Of a DNA stretch of 64,000 bases, positions 11,887 through 22,786 are shown in pieces. Origin of the DNA: Pelecanus crispus (lineage: Eukaryota > Chordata > Aves > Pelecaniformes > Pelecanidae); assembly GCF_030463565.1 (NCBI RefSeq), contig NC_134676.1, positions 29,451,228 through 29,515,227 on the forward strand. The letters run 5' to 3'. A program made the position numbers and the translations under genes. The notes under the pieces were generated by a model. That model had not been told where the DNA came from. It did not search any database and was given only the letters and a program-made list of their open reading frames with translations. The first letter of the stretch is position 1. Each line of letters opens with the position of its first letter.

Positions 11887-13700
11887 AACCCAACCCTGCA
11901 AAAACTAAAGGAAAAATATCTCCTATTGTCCTGGTGGTTTTAAACTGAAAGTGGTTGTCATTGTCCCAACTTTTAAAAAGCAAAAGGCTGCTTACCCCTA
12001 TTAACCACTGAAAAGGTTAGAATGAATGTCTAAGAAAGCTAAGGCCCTCGTGATGAAAAACTGTTCAAAACGAGTAAGATCCCTTTAAATAAATCCTTTA
12101 AACATGTGTCCCTGTTTGTGTTCATGTCCATCTGTGGATGGCCAGTAGAGACAGTATGTTTGTTGCTGAAAGGAAGGCAATGTGTTGATATGAGTTCTGC
12201 AACTGAATGTACAGGAGTGCCTGGGGGATCTGCATAGGCAAGCTATGGTATTGCATTTAGGGTAAAAGGCAGGCTTTGGGGAAGATCTGTAGCTTTGTGC
12301 TGAGAAATGAGCATATTCTTTAGAGTGCACAAGGAGAAGAGATTTGGGTTTTAGAGGTATTTAAAAACCAGTACTATTTCACACAGAGCAACAGTGGAAT
12401 AATAAGTGAAACAATTAGTAAAAAAAAAAATAAAGAATATAATGGATTTCATTGAGCTATATGTAAGGGACATTAAGCAAAAGATTCCTCAGTAAGATCC
12501 CCTTCTGATATGGCTATAGAAAGCAGAATAGTAAAAGTGAGTCAATCCAACCTCCTGCCTCTGTGAAGAATACCTGGTTTTTTTACATGTTACTGTGCAT
12601 CTTAGAAAGGTAACCTGTGGACAGTGTGCCAGAATGAATCAAATACCCAACATCATGTCAGCAAAGGGTCTTCTAGCCACTGAGTGTATCTGAGCCTATT
12701 GTTGTGCATTTTAACTTGCCTTTGCCTGTATTTTTTAACATCATTAAACTCTACTGGCTAGCATTTCTTTCCCTTGCAGTATTTGCATGTAATTACTCTT
12801 CGTGATTTCTTCTCTGCAGCTTGTGGCACCTGCTACGGGCTGGAGTGTTTTCACTTTTGGCTCCCATAAGTCATAAAAAATGCCCTATAAAAGTCCTCTC
12901 TTAAGTGTTTGCAGATTTCCTTGAGCCAATTTTTTTCAAATCCTGCTGCATTATATCAAGATACACAGAAACATAATTATCTTACCTTGGAAAACTTTTG
13001 TTAAGCAAGTAATAACACTCCAAATAGTTATCTTTTACTTAACACCCCCCCTCCCCCCCGCCTTGTTATTAAAAAACACATAGGAGTCAAAAACCAGAAT
13101 TCACTTATAGCTAAAAAACATATAATGCTTGGCAACTAGGTTCTGGATACAAACATTGCTCGCTCTCTGCAACAGCGTATATTAAGTACTTAACACAGCA
13201 TGTATGGTAATTATTCCCACTATTTTTCATCCTTTGATGGTAATAAATGTTGAAAACAATTACAGGGACCAATAGAAATATTCACAAGTAAATAGTATAT
13301 AAAAATAAGGACTGTAGGATTTGGTCCATACAGTACTTCCACAGAAGAGCTCCCCTTTGTTCCTGCTGAGCAACAACTGAAGTCTAATTCTACATGGTCT
13401 AGTTATTGCTTTGAAGAATGAAGCATTTGTTGACCTATGGCAAAGAATAATGCAGTGGAGGGGACTGGGCTATATAGGTATTTGTATGTGATTGGGTGGC
13501 AAATCTTTATGAGGAGGGAAAATAGTTATAGCAATGTTAGTTTCTGCTACTTAAGGCCTGGACAGAAACAAGTTAGAACTCTTTCTGGATTGGTTAGTCT
13601 GTCTATGTGATCAACAGTGATCCTGTGATGTGTGGAGTTTACTTGAGAAGTATCTGAATAGGAAATACTAATATGGCCTCCTTGCTCTAGAGAACAAGGA
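11887..13700. other. Gene-free stretch
   Basis: Nothing is recognised beyond short homopolymers (A-run near 12420, C-runs near 13045-13058). Confidence 0.5.
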
Positions 13701-13719
13701 CTCTTCTGCTTCATCTGGA

Positions 13720-14090
13720 GAGTGAGAGCTAAGACACTGGAAGTCCTGGTATGAGTGGGATGGACATGTGTAAACGGGAAAGTTATTTTTATGTCACTAA
13801 TTTTGGCCAGAGGCTGCTAGAGCCAAAACTCTTCCACATGTCAAGACCACGGAAGCTGCTGAGCCAAAATACCTTCCTGATCCCAAGAACTGCAGAAGCT
13901 TCATCATTGTATTAGATACTGTGGGTCTCTCTCCTTTGGTGAAAGAGACATCTGCCTGGGATGCTCATCTGTGACCATGGCTGAGACCTGGTGTGCTGCA
14001 GCTGCTGCTGGCACTGATAAAGGTGTTGCTGTTATACCACGTTTCCACAATCTGCTTGTTGGATCCAAGTGCTGCTTCTCACTAAATATA
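13720..14090 (+). mobile_element. LTR-like fragment, weakly supported
   Basis: A purine-rich block is followed by ACTGATAAAGGTGTTGCTG near 14014, a decayed AATAAA-type signal with a T-rich U5-like tail, resembling the R-U5 arrangement of avian retroviral LTRs. Termini, target duplication and primer site are not clear. It may instead be unique DNA. Confidence 0.25.
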
Positions 14091-16700
14091 TAAATTTTAA
14101 GGTATTTGGGGCTGAAACCAGCCCTTCAATTTTACAAATTGAACACACACTACTTTACGTGGCAAACTTTCTAATCATTCAGGATTTGCAGGCATTTCTG
14201 AAGTAGCAATGATACAGTCTTGGCCCCAGACGTCTCTTCAGAGTTGCCAAATATATATAAAGCCACTCTATTCTATCTACTTTAACTAGTTCGGGTTTCT
14301 TTCTTTGTAAGCTATAAAACCCACACTGCAGCTGTTTGCTTCTATGGAGAGTATAAACTCTGCAAGTACATTCTTCCTGACCAGCTTTGCAACAGTTTAG
14401 TGATGACTCAGGCACTTCACCAAAGAAGAAAAGGTCCTGTGCAATGGATGAATTCTACTGAGACCCTGCACAGCCTGTGAACTCTCTAGGATCCCTTGCA
14501 GAACACTCCAGTAATCAAAACAGTCAGAACAAGTAAAGCTATTATTATTCTTCCCAGAACCTCCACAATACTCACAGGCCCAGTCAACAGTAAGAACTGA
14601 ATAAGCCAAAATGAGCACTTTGTAGTTCCAGTTGCTGTTGAGATACTGTTTGACAAAAGCAAACAAAAAACCCCTACCAATTTTCAACTCAAAAACATAT
14701 TTTCCAATTACTATCAAGCCTCCCACTAAAAGATCTGCTGGCAAGAAAGTTCCATGATACAATACAAGCCAAATGGATCCCAAACAACATGGATTTTTGT
14801 GGCAATTCAATGTCACTTAAAAAGTAAAGGTTACTGTTCTGGCACTCGTATTGCCTGTGCAATTGCATAGGCAATTGCAGTTTAATCACAATATTTTAAT
14901 AATTATAGCTCAAACTTCTAAATGAAAAAAAAATTCTATGTTTGTGTTCTGGCAAACACAGGCATTAAAAAGGGCTGAGTTCAAGGTCATGGAGGTTTCA
15001 GTAAATTACATTAGCTCGAGCTTGGATCAGGGTCTGGGAAACCAAGGCATACCAGTAACCAGCAGATCACCCTAAAACCAACAATGTTCCCTCACATGCA
15101 AAGATTTTAAACAAAGGACTTCAAATATATGGAATATTATTGGAGAAAAAAGGTAAATGCAATAAAATATCAATTTTAAAAACTGACAGTCTGGGTAGTG
15201 TGACTACCAACATGCAGCACACACTTCCAATAGCCCTGAACCCAGGCCTCCTCCTACGGCTGGAGCATTGTCCAAGGCAGCTAGCTGCAATGCCTCCATA
15301 GGTCGTTGTCTGGGTTTATGGCAATCCAGCTCCTGGCCACACTGATCTCTTCCCTCTAAGGCAGCTTCCAGTGGTGTTACCATCAAGCTGTTTGCCTATC
15401 ACCATACTGCCACTATTTCCACTACCTCTTCATTACCCCTGCAGGCTACCGTGCTGGAGAGGGTAATCTTTTACTGTCAGCAGCTCTCGTAAAATTCTTT
15501 TATTGATATGTTTCCGGACTTGGATATCAGTGTTTTATTTTTCTCAACATCCAACTGGCATGTCATTTTAATAAGAATGTCCCAAAGTCCTACGTAATAC
15601 CCATATAAATAACGTTTGACCCATCCAAACATCTCTCCCTGCCTGCCAGCAGATACAGATGCAGAGCTAAGCGTTTTTCTTTTTCCAGTTCAACAGCTTT
15701 CTGCAGTGGGTGCCACTCTCTCATCAGCATTTATCTTGAAGTGGATTGCCTGTCTGATTGAAAACGCTTATCTCCTCCTCTACTTTCCAGAAGATTTTCT
15801 TCTGTTAGGCCTTAGCCTTCCATGATTAAAATCAGAACCACACCCATTGTCCCAGAACTGACTCTGAACAAACACACATTCATTTATAAAATCCAGGGTG
15901 GATCAGGGCACAGAGACTCCCTAAGTCGTAAGAGCAGTGAGAACAGACAACTTTCATTTTTGCATGCAGGCTTCTTCAAAGTCCCCATTCTGAGACAGTG
16001 GAAGAGAAAGCATTCAACTAAATGTGACCCAAATTTCTTAATTATCGTGACTCTACCAATACATGTAATTCTGGAGCCAAGGACACACACTTTGGATAGG
16101 TGGAGAAGAAGGAAACACAAAGAATAAGTAGCTCCTGTTTAAGGAGATCTCATCAAGGTTTCTGCTGTTCTTAAACATTACCTAGCTTTTCCTACACACA
16201 CATACTCGTAGCCTCTAGCTTTTCTGTAAATTTCCTCTCTCTTAATTTTTTTAATATATGTAAGAGGGTGAATTATTGCAGAAATAGAATTGAAGCATGA
16301 GTTCTTGGATTGCTATTGCAACCCCACAAAAGCAAGAGGCAAACATAAGACAGGAGAACGCAGCAGAACAGGATTTATCCTGCACTGGCCTGAGTGTTTA
16401 TGGAGTTGTCCTCTGTGGGATTAAGAAAATTCTCCTCTGGCTTCCCTGTAGTTCTCTGGCTGATGTTGCTCATCATCCTTGTGCGCATGTGGGTGTACCT
16501 CCGAGAGGATTTTCTGTTTTCCTTCTCCCACCCCTGTCAGTAATTACCAACACAGAGTACAGGGGAATGAAGAAGGAGGGAGAGCTCTAAAGGGGCCTAC
16601 CACCAATTCAATAGGGCTTTGATTTAACAGCTCCGAGTCCTTTGAAAACATTTTGCCAAGAAAAGCTTGCCATCAACACGTATAATCTCTTATCAGGGGC
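14091..16700. other. Gene-free stretch with a hydrophobic minus-strand open frame
   Basis: A minus-strand frame of 139 codons (14816-14397) and an overlapping 64-codon hydrophobic frame (14680-14486) occupy the left part. Neither matches a family I know, neither has an evident promoter or splice context, and the sequence is AT-rich. I treat them as chance or as a decayed repeat. From about 16.6 kb CpG becomes more frequent, leading into the CpG domain. Confidence 0.4.
14850..14875. repeat. 26-bp imperfect palindrome
   Basis: The segment runs from ATTGCCTGTGCA to TGCATAGGCAAT and equals its own reverse complement except at one mirrored base pair. It contains ATTGC/GCAAT half-sites of the kind bound by C/EBP or POU factors. 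Confidence 0.7.
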
Positions 16701-17019
16701 CATTGAAAGCCTGGGCTCCGAGGTTAATTCTCCCATCGCAACGAGTTTCAATCAGTTCAAAACTCACATCGAGATGAAAGCTACGAAGCCTTCTCGCCCG
16801 GTTTGTCCCGCAAAACCCACTGAGATCAACCGACTGGGGAGGATTAGGGCATGCTCATCTGCTGGCTCTCCAGCAGGACGGGCAGGCTCAAAAGAAAAAC
16901 AATAATTAGGGATAATTGCTTGTGTCCAAACACGGGCATTAAAGCCCCTTTCCCCTTTGGTACTTTGTGAGCTGGAATGAAAAAGACACCCCCTGTTTTG
17001 ACAGCTGGGCAGGCGAGCA

Positions 17020-18130
17020 GAGCTGGTGACAGATGAAGCGAGACGTCCCCGGGCATCCGCGGCGCAGCGGGGCGGGCCCGGGCGGGCCGAGGCCGGCAGC
17101 GGCCGGGGGGGTCCCGCCTCAGGCCCGCCTCCCGTCGGGCGGAGCCGCCGCACCGCCCCGGGATGGCCGCACCGCCCCAGGATGGTGGCCGCACCGCCCC
17201 GAGATGGCCGCACCGCCCCGGGATGGCCGTGCCTCCCCGGGGTGGCCTCACCGCCCCGGGGTGATGGCTGCACCGCCCCGGGGTGATGGCCGCACCGCCC
17301 TGAGATGGCCGCGCCTCCCCGGGGTGGCCTCACCGCCCAGGGATGGTGGCCGCGCCGCCCTGAGATGGCCGCACCGCCCCGGGATGGCCCACCGCCCCGG
17401 GATGGCCGCGCCGCCCCGAGATGGCCGCGCCGCCCCGGGGTGATGGCCGCACCGCCCCGGGATGGTGGCCGCGCCGCCCCGAGATGGCCGCACCGCCCCG
17501 AGATGGCCGCTCCGCCCCAGGGTGATGGCCGCGCCGCCCCGGGGTGATGGCCGCGCCGCCCCGAGATGGCCACACCGCCCCGGGATGGCCGCGCCGCCCC
17601 GGGATGGTGACCGCACCGCCCCGAGATGGCCGCGCCGCCCCGAGATGGCCGCGCCGCCCCGGGGTGATGGCCGCACCGCCCTGAGATGGCCGCGCCGCCC
17701 CGAGATGGCCGCGCCCTCGGGCTGCGCTGCCGTTGCCCCCACCGGCTGTAAGGGCACCCCGGCCCCGGGCGGCCCCCGGAGCCGGCCAGTCCCCGCGGCG
17801 GGGGGTGGCGGCCCCGCAGAGGAGGAGGCGAGGGAAGAAGACGCGGGCTGAAGCGTTGCCCGCCGCAGCGCCGGCGGCTGCCGGCCCGCCGGGACCCCGG
17901 CGCCGCGGGCGGGCGGGGGCGATGGGCTCCGCTCCGGGGGGGGCCGGCCCCGGGGCCGCGCTGCCGCGGGGGGCGTCGGCGGGCGGCCGGAGCCCGCCCG
18001 GGGCAGGAGCAGCGCCCTGCACCCCCGCGCCGGGGGGCGGCCTGGAGGGGCGGCGGGGGGCGCGCAGCCGGGGCCCAGGCGGGGGGTGTCGGGGGCTGGG
18101 GCGGGGGCTCGCTGCCGCGGGGAGCCGGTA
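17020..18130. promoter_or_regulatory. CpG island A
   Basis: About 1.1 kb of very GC-rich, CpG-dense DNA, half of it the minisatellite at 17144-17715 and the rest non-repetitive. Long open frames run through it on both strands because GC-rich DNA has few stop codons; their proline/glycine/arginine/alanine composition mirrors the DNA and not a protein family. It ends abruptly near 18130 at ordinary DNA. It could be a promoter of an unannotated transcript. Confidence 0.75.
17144..17715. repeat. GC-rich minisatellite, about 28 units of 20-23 bp
   Basis: Units follow GATGGCCGCACCGCCCCGG with variants carrying GAGATGG, GTGATGG or GATGGTGG and CGC for CAC. The mixed 20-, 22- and 23-base units shift the frame, which is why repetitive open frames appear in several frames of both strands. 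Copies are interspersed in an irregular order, as in an array that evolves by unequal exchange. Many units carry ATGGCCGC, close to the YY1 site known from L1 promoters. Length in other individuals or assemblies may differ, and such arrays are prone to assembly collapse. Confidence 0.9.
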
Positions 18131-21100
18131 CTCCTATCTACAAGTGTTACGTTTCTTGTACGCTGCATCGACAAATGCAAATCAGATGGGAACAGTAACG
18201 CGCTTCAAAACAACTGACTGAAATTACACTCTTGAGCTGTAAAGTATACAACGGCATGAGTGATTAATTAGGGAAACCCACATCCGACAAGAAAGATTTT
18301 TGAAAGGAATCTTGGAAAACGCCGCAAATACAGCTGGGATCCAGATTAATACATTTATCTAATAAAGCTCTTCCCGGTCGCCTTCTGTCTCTCGCCTGGT
18401 CCTGTCTCCGTCTTCTGCCTCACACTAGGGTCGGCTCAGCCAGCGCTTCGCTGCCTAATCGGACGAGCTAAACTTTTTAACAAGACATTATATTTGCGTG
18501 TCAATGGTGAACACGGTAGCCTCAAGGCGCTGGAAGTTAAAAGACGGGGAATGGGCAGATGCTTTGCTTTTCCGTTTGGGAGGTAAAGCAAGGTTATGAT
18601 CTGTCCTCTGAAAGCGGAGGTGAAAATGGAGCTGTATTCCTCCAGAAGGATGAGGTACAGCGAGCGTGTTTCGTACAAGAGATCTTTTAGCAGCAGCAGC
18701 AGCAGCATCACTGCTGTGGCAGCGGCGCTTGCGAACGTAAATGAAGATGCGTTTTTGGGACTGTTGTAGGTTAGGTGGTGCGCTACTAATGCAGGCTAAA
18801 CTGTGATACGGATTAACGTACAGAACTGGTCTGAAGGGTGACGGATAAAACGAGGCGCGGAAGACGGTTACATATCTAATTCCAGCAGAGCAGACTCCAC
18901 TACTAGAACTCACTTCCGTTAAAAATAAAAATAAAATTTAAAAAATTGAAAGTAATTTTTTTTTTTTACATCTGTGTAAAATCTCAAACACCCAGAAGCT
19001 GGTTGACTTCAGAATACACCGAGGAATCAAATGGATGGGAGAGTTTAAATCTCTCAATCCTCTTTTACAGTATTATGACGACTTCACAAACGATAGCAGT
19101 TTTCTTCCCATTTATCCTGGACTTTAAGCATTTTTAGCAGCTAATCTAAATCCGTCTGCGTAGGCAGACTGTCTATATTTTACATAGAAAAAAAATTAAA
19201 AAAACATAGATAAAAGGATTTATAAAAGGGATACATATGTTAAGGATATATATATAAAAATACAGTCTGTTTCCATAGCGCCAAAACATAGAGCAAGGAA
19301 GCTGCCCACGCCCGTGCTCCCGTCCCCCCCGAGCCGAGGCAGGGGGACGGCTGCCTCCACCCCTGCCTTTGCCTGCGCTGTCCACGGCGGCAACGCCGTA
19401 ACCCCGTGCAAAAAAATCAAGATTGCAGATGGCAAACTCTGCAAGGAAACACACGGGCAATGCAAGCGAGAGCATCCTTGGGGGTTATTTTTTGTTGTTG
19501 CTCTTTTCCTCAACTGCACAAAAATAAAGAGCGGAAGTTTGAATGGAGAAACATTAAAACAAGTACATTACAACAGAAAATGCAAGCCCGGTCCCACGGG
19601 GAGAGATGGAGCACGTCTCTGTACTTTCTCGAGGCGATATCTACGGAGCTTTTTCTATGACTAATCTCCTGCTACCGGGTGGGAAAATGGAACAATTGTT
19701 AAGCCGAACAATAATTATTTTAAAAGTATCTCTAAATTGGTTCAAACGCAAGAGACACCTCTTTGAGAGTCCCGGGGGTCACCAGCATATAACAGGTTGT
19801 CATTTAAATGCGGTGTGTGTGGGTGCGTGGGTGTGTGGCATGCGGTTTCTTTTTTCTTTCCCCCAAGGGTAAAATCCTGACAGCTGTTTCTCACGAGAAT
19901 CTTTCGCGTGATTTTTATGCAGAAAACCTGGCAACATATCGGCGGTATTTCCTAGCCCAAATGCCCGCTGCAGCCTCACCAGCACGCTGGTGATCGATTC
20001 GACTTGATCCTTAATTCGTCTCCCAGCTCCAAAGTTACACAGCGAAATCCCAATCCTTCGCCTCCCCACTTTCACTTCCTTTGATTAGACAAGTTTTGAC
20101 AAGCCCCAGAGCCCTGATAGAGACCCTACCCTGCCTGCCGGGACTCGGAGGGGTCTACCCAAATCGTTTATTATGTTGCCGTACTGCGCTCTTCTCTGCT
20201 GCCGGATCGATCTATTTTATCAGCAGTCGTCGCGATATTCGTGGTTGTGATTATAATGGTAATAAAATCGTCGGCGATTTGCTAAACGCATTAGTTCGTT
20301 CTGAAAAGCTCCTAGAAATCATAAGCATAGTTAGGAAAAAACTAACAGCAAATAATGCACTAAACTACCTTTCCCCAGATGCTCCTGGAGAACCTTCCTA
20401 CCCAGCGCAGGACCAACCCCAAACAAGAAACCTTGAACTTCGGTGTAGATGGTAATCTGAAGTTTGAGTGAGAGGCGCAAGAGTCATCCCAGTCTACTGC
20501 AAAGCAGCCTCCGAGCACGAATGCGAGGACACCACGGGTTTGTTCCTTCAGCTCCGCTTTTCCTAAAAAGCTCCTGAATGAATCACTAAGAAATTAAAAG
20601 CGAGGAGGAAATAGCACATACGCTGGAATGGGGTTTGTCTGGTGCGGGCGTAATTCTCTTCCAATCTTGTGGTACGCATTGCAAGTATAGAGAGGGGGGA
20701 AAAGTGCCCTTTAAAACGAAATTTGAACGCGTACTTTTACATTTCCTTTTAAAACGAGGTCACTTAATCTTTGAGTACAACTGCGTGACAGCCTGCCGCG
20801 GCCAGGCGCCTGCACACATCTGATTACAAATATGCGAATCAGAACCATAGGCTGGATGCGGCATCAGCGCCCTGAGGGTTTTACTCTAAATGTTACACTT
20901 CGAGGTTTGCGTTTCTGTTTGTCTAATACAATTTATGCCAGGTGGTTTTCTTCCAAATCAAGCAACAGACGCCGATCGCTGTAAGAGTTAGCTTGTGTCA
21001 AGTTTTAGGTGGAAAAGGGAGTTTGACAATGCCGCAGTCGAACATTTCAACAGCCATTTACCACTAAAGAGCGCAGCTTCCAGAGTTATATACCTTGTAC

Positions 21101-21300
21101 TACAGTTCATAAATTTGATTTACGATGAAACAGGATTGCTGGGTTTTACTGCTCTGGCCCTCCCAGCTGGCAAGGATTTGACTGCAACATGTGGGATTTA
21201 CCATCAGTGAAAACGGTATTATATCGAAAGCTTCCCCTGTATACTTGATCCCAGTCAACAGGTAATGGAAAACTCTGACTTGCAAAAACACACAGGTATT
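18131..21300. other. Non-coding part of the CpG domain
   Basis: Ordinary base composition with high CpG and no recognised gene. It contains an AGC triplet run (18689-18707), AT-rich TATATA-type sequence near 19245-19260, and homeodomain-like AATTA cores. Open frames on both strands are under 150 codons and carry no domain I know. Confidence 0.5.
18689..18707. repeat. AGC trinucleotide microsatellite
   Basis: About six AGC units in a row followed by a degenerate unit (ATCACTGCTG). It lies inside a minus-strand open frame that is not supported as a gene. Confidence 0.85.
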
Positions 21301-21309
21301 CAAAACCAG

Positions 21310-22640
21310 ATTTTCGCGGTCAGGTGGCGCAGAGGGGGTCCGCGTGCTCCTCCGCCCTCAGATCTGCCCGGTGCCGCACGGACAGCAGCAGTGCCAGCGG
21401 CGGTGCCTTTCCAGGAGCGGAGGGAGCCCACACCGAGGACCGCGCTTCCCGGCCCCGGGGGCTGCCGCCGGCGACGCGGACGGGAGGGCGCGGGCAGGAG
21501 GGCGGCGGGCAGCCGGCACCGCAATTTTGCGATCTCCGCTCTCGGCTGCGCGCAGGCGGCCGGCGGCGGCCGAGAGGAAAGCGCGGGCGCTGAATTTTCA
21601 GGAACAAATCTTTTCCCGAGCATCCGTGCTTGTCCCGGTGCAATCGCATGGATGCAGGTAGGGGAAGGGGGTGGAATTCGTGCCAGCTTGGCGTGCTAAT
21701 ATTTGTGCCCGAAATAGGCTGTCGATGTAGCCACGTAAGCCAGTGTGTTTTAATACAACAAGGTGGACGATCTGCGCTACTCGGTGCAAATCCCCGTCTC
21801 CCGCCTGGGTCCCCTCATAAAATCACAGCGACGATACCGGGAAGGACGAGCGCGCTGCAACCAAAGCATTATTAACAAAACGGCCGAGAAATCAAAACGC
21901 CGCCCCGCAGGGTTTCCCCCGCAGCCCCCCGCCCTCCCGAGGGGCGCAGGGAGCTCCCTTTGCGGTCGCTCCCCCCGCCCCCGCAGCAGCCGCCGGCACC
22001 CTCAACCCCGCCGTTACCGGCGGCTCCGCTAGCCCCTGCGGGGGCACCGGTGGCGGCGGGGAAGGGAGCCCCCAACCCGGCGCTGCCGCCCTCGCCCCCC
22101 CCAGCGAGGAGCCCGGTCTTGCCCCAGCTCGACGCCGGGCGCTGGGGCGGCGGAGGCCTCAGGGGACCGCGCCGCTGCGGGGCTTCGGCTGTGCCCGCTC
22201 GGGGGGCAGCGGGCTCGCGAGGGGACCCGCAGGGCTCCCCATGGGCACACGCCTGCTTTTTGTCCTCCTCCGACCCTCTCCTTTCTCGCCACGGAGCGCT
22301 CTGCAGCCCTCTCCTAAAATGTGCGGCGTCTTAGCGAGGCGCTTGGCAGAGGGCTACCTCTCCCCTCTCACCGGGGAAAAAAAAAAAAAAAAAAAAAAAA
22401 AAAGATTTTTCGAGCCTGTGTGGAGGACATGGGGTGGCCCGGGAGAGCGGCTGTGGCTGCCTGCACCCCGCAAGCGCTGCGGCCGTGGAGTGGGAGCGGG
22501 AGCCTCAGGCACGGCCCCGCTCGCCCGCCGGCTCCGCGCACCACGAAGAGACACCCAGGGGCATTTTTGTGGGCGATTTGTACAAACCCGTGGAAAGCTC
22601 GGGAGACGGAGGGAGGGAAGTGGAGGAGATTAGGGAAAGT
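21310..22640. promoter_or_regulatory. CpG island B
   Basis: Two GC-rich blocks (about 21.31-21.60 and 21.87-22.60 kb) are joined by a CpG-containing stretch. No TATA box or spliced coding exon is evident. The open frames on both strands look compositional. A 27-base A run interrupts the second block. The island probably marks a promoter or polycomb-type element. Confidence 0.7.
22377..22403. repeat. A27 homopolymer inside CpG island
   Basis: Twenty-seven consecutive A bases sit within GC-rich sequence (CACCGGGG before, GATTTTTCGAGCC after). It could be the tail of an inserted retrocopy, but no retrocopied gene or target duplication is recognised beside it. Confidence 0.9.
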
Positions 22641-22763
22641 GCAAAATGCGTGCCGGAGAGGGAGAGCTCGGCTTTGGAAGTACGAAACTGTATCTTGCCA
22701 AGGTGATAATTGGAAAAATATCCCTGCCAGCCAGCGTTTCTATAGGTTTGGTTTTCTTTTTTT

Positions 22764-22786
22764 CACACACACTCACACACACACAC
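22764..22786. repeat. CA microsatellite
   Basis: An interrupted CA dinucleotide run (CACACACACTCACACACACA form), polymorphic in principle. Confidence 0.85.

Noticed and set aside
17248-18180. 310-codon minus-strand open frame
   Set aside because: It is minisatellite translation with frame-shifted repeats, matched by open frames on the opposite strand.
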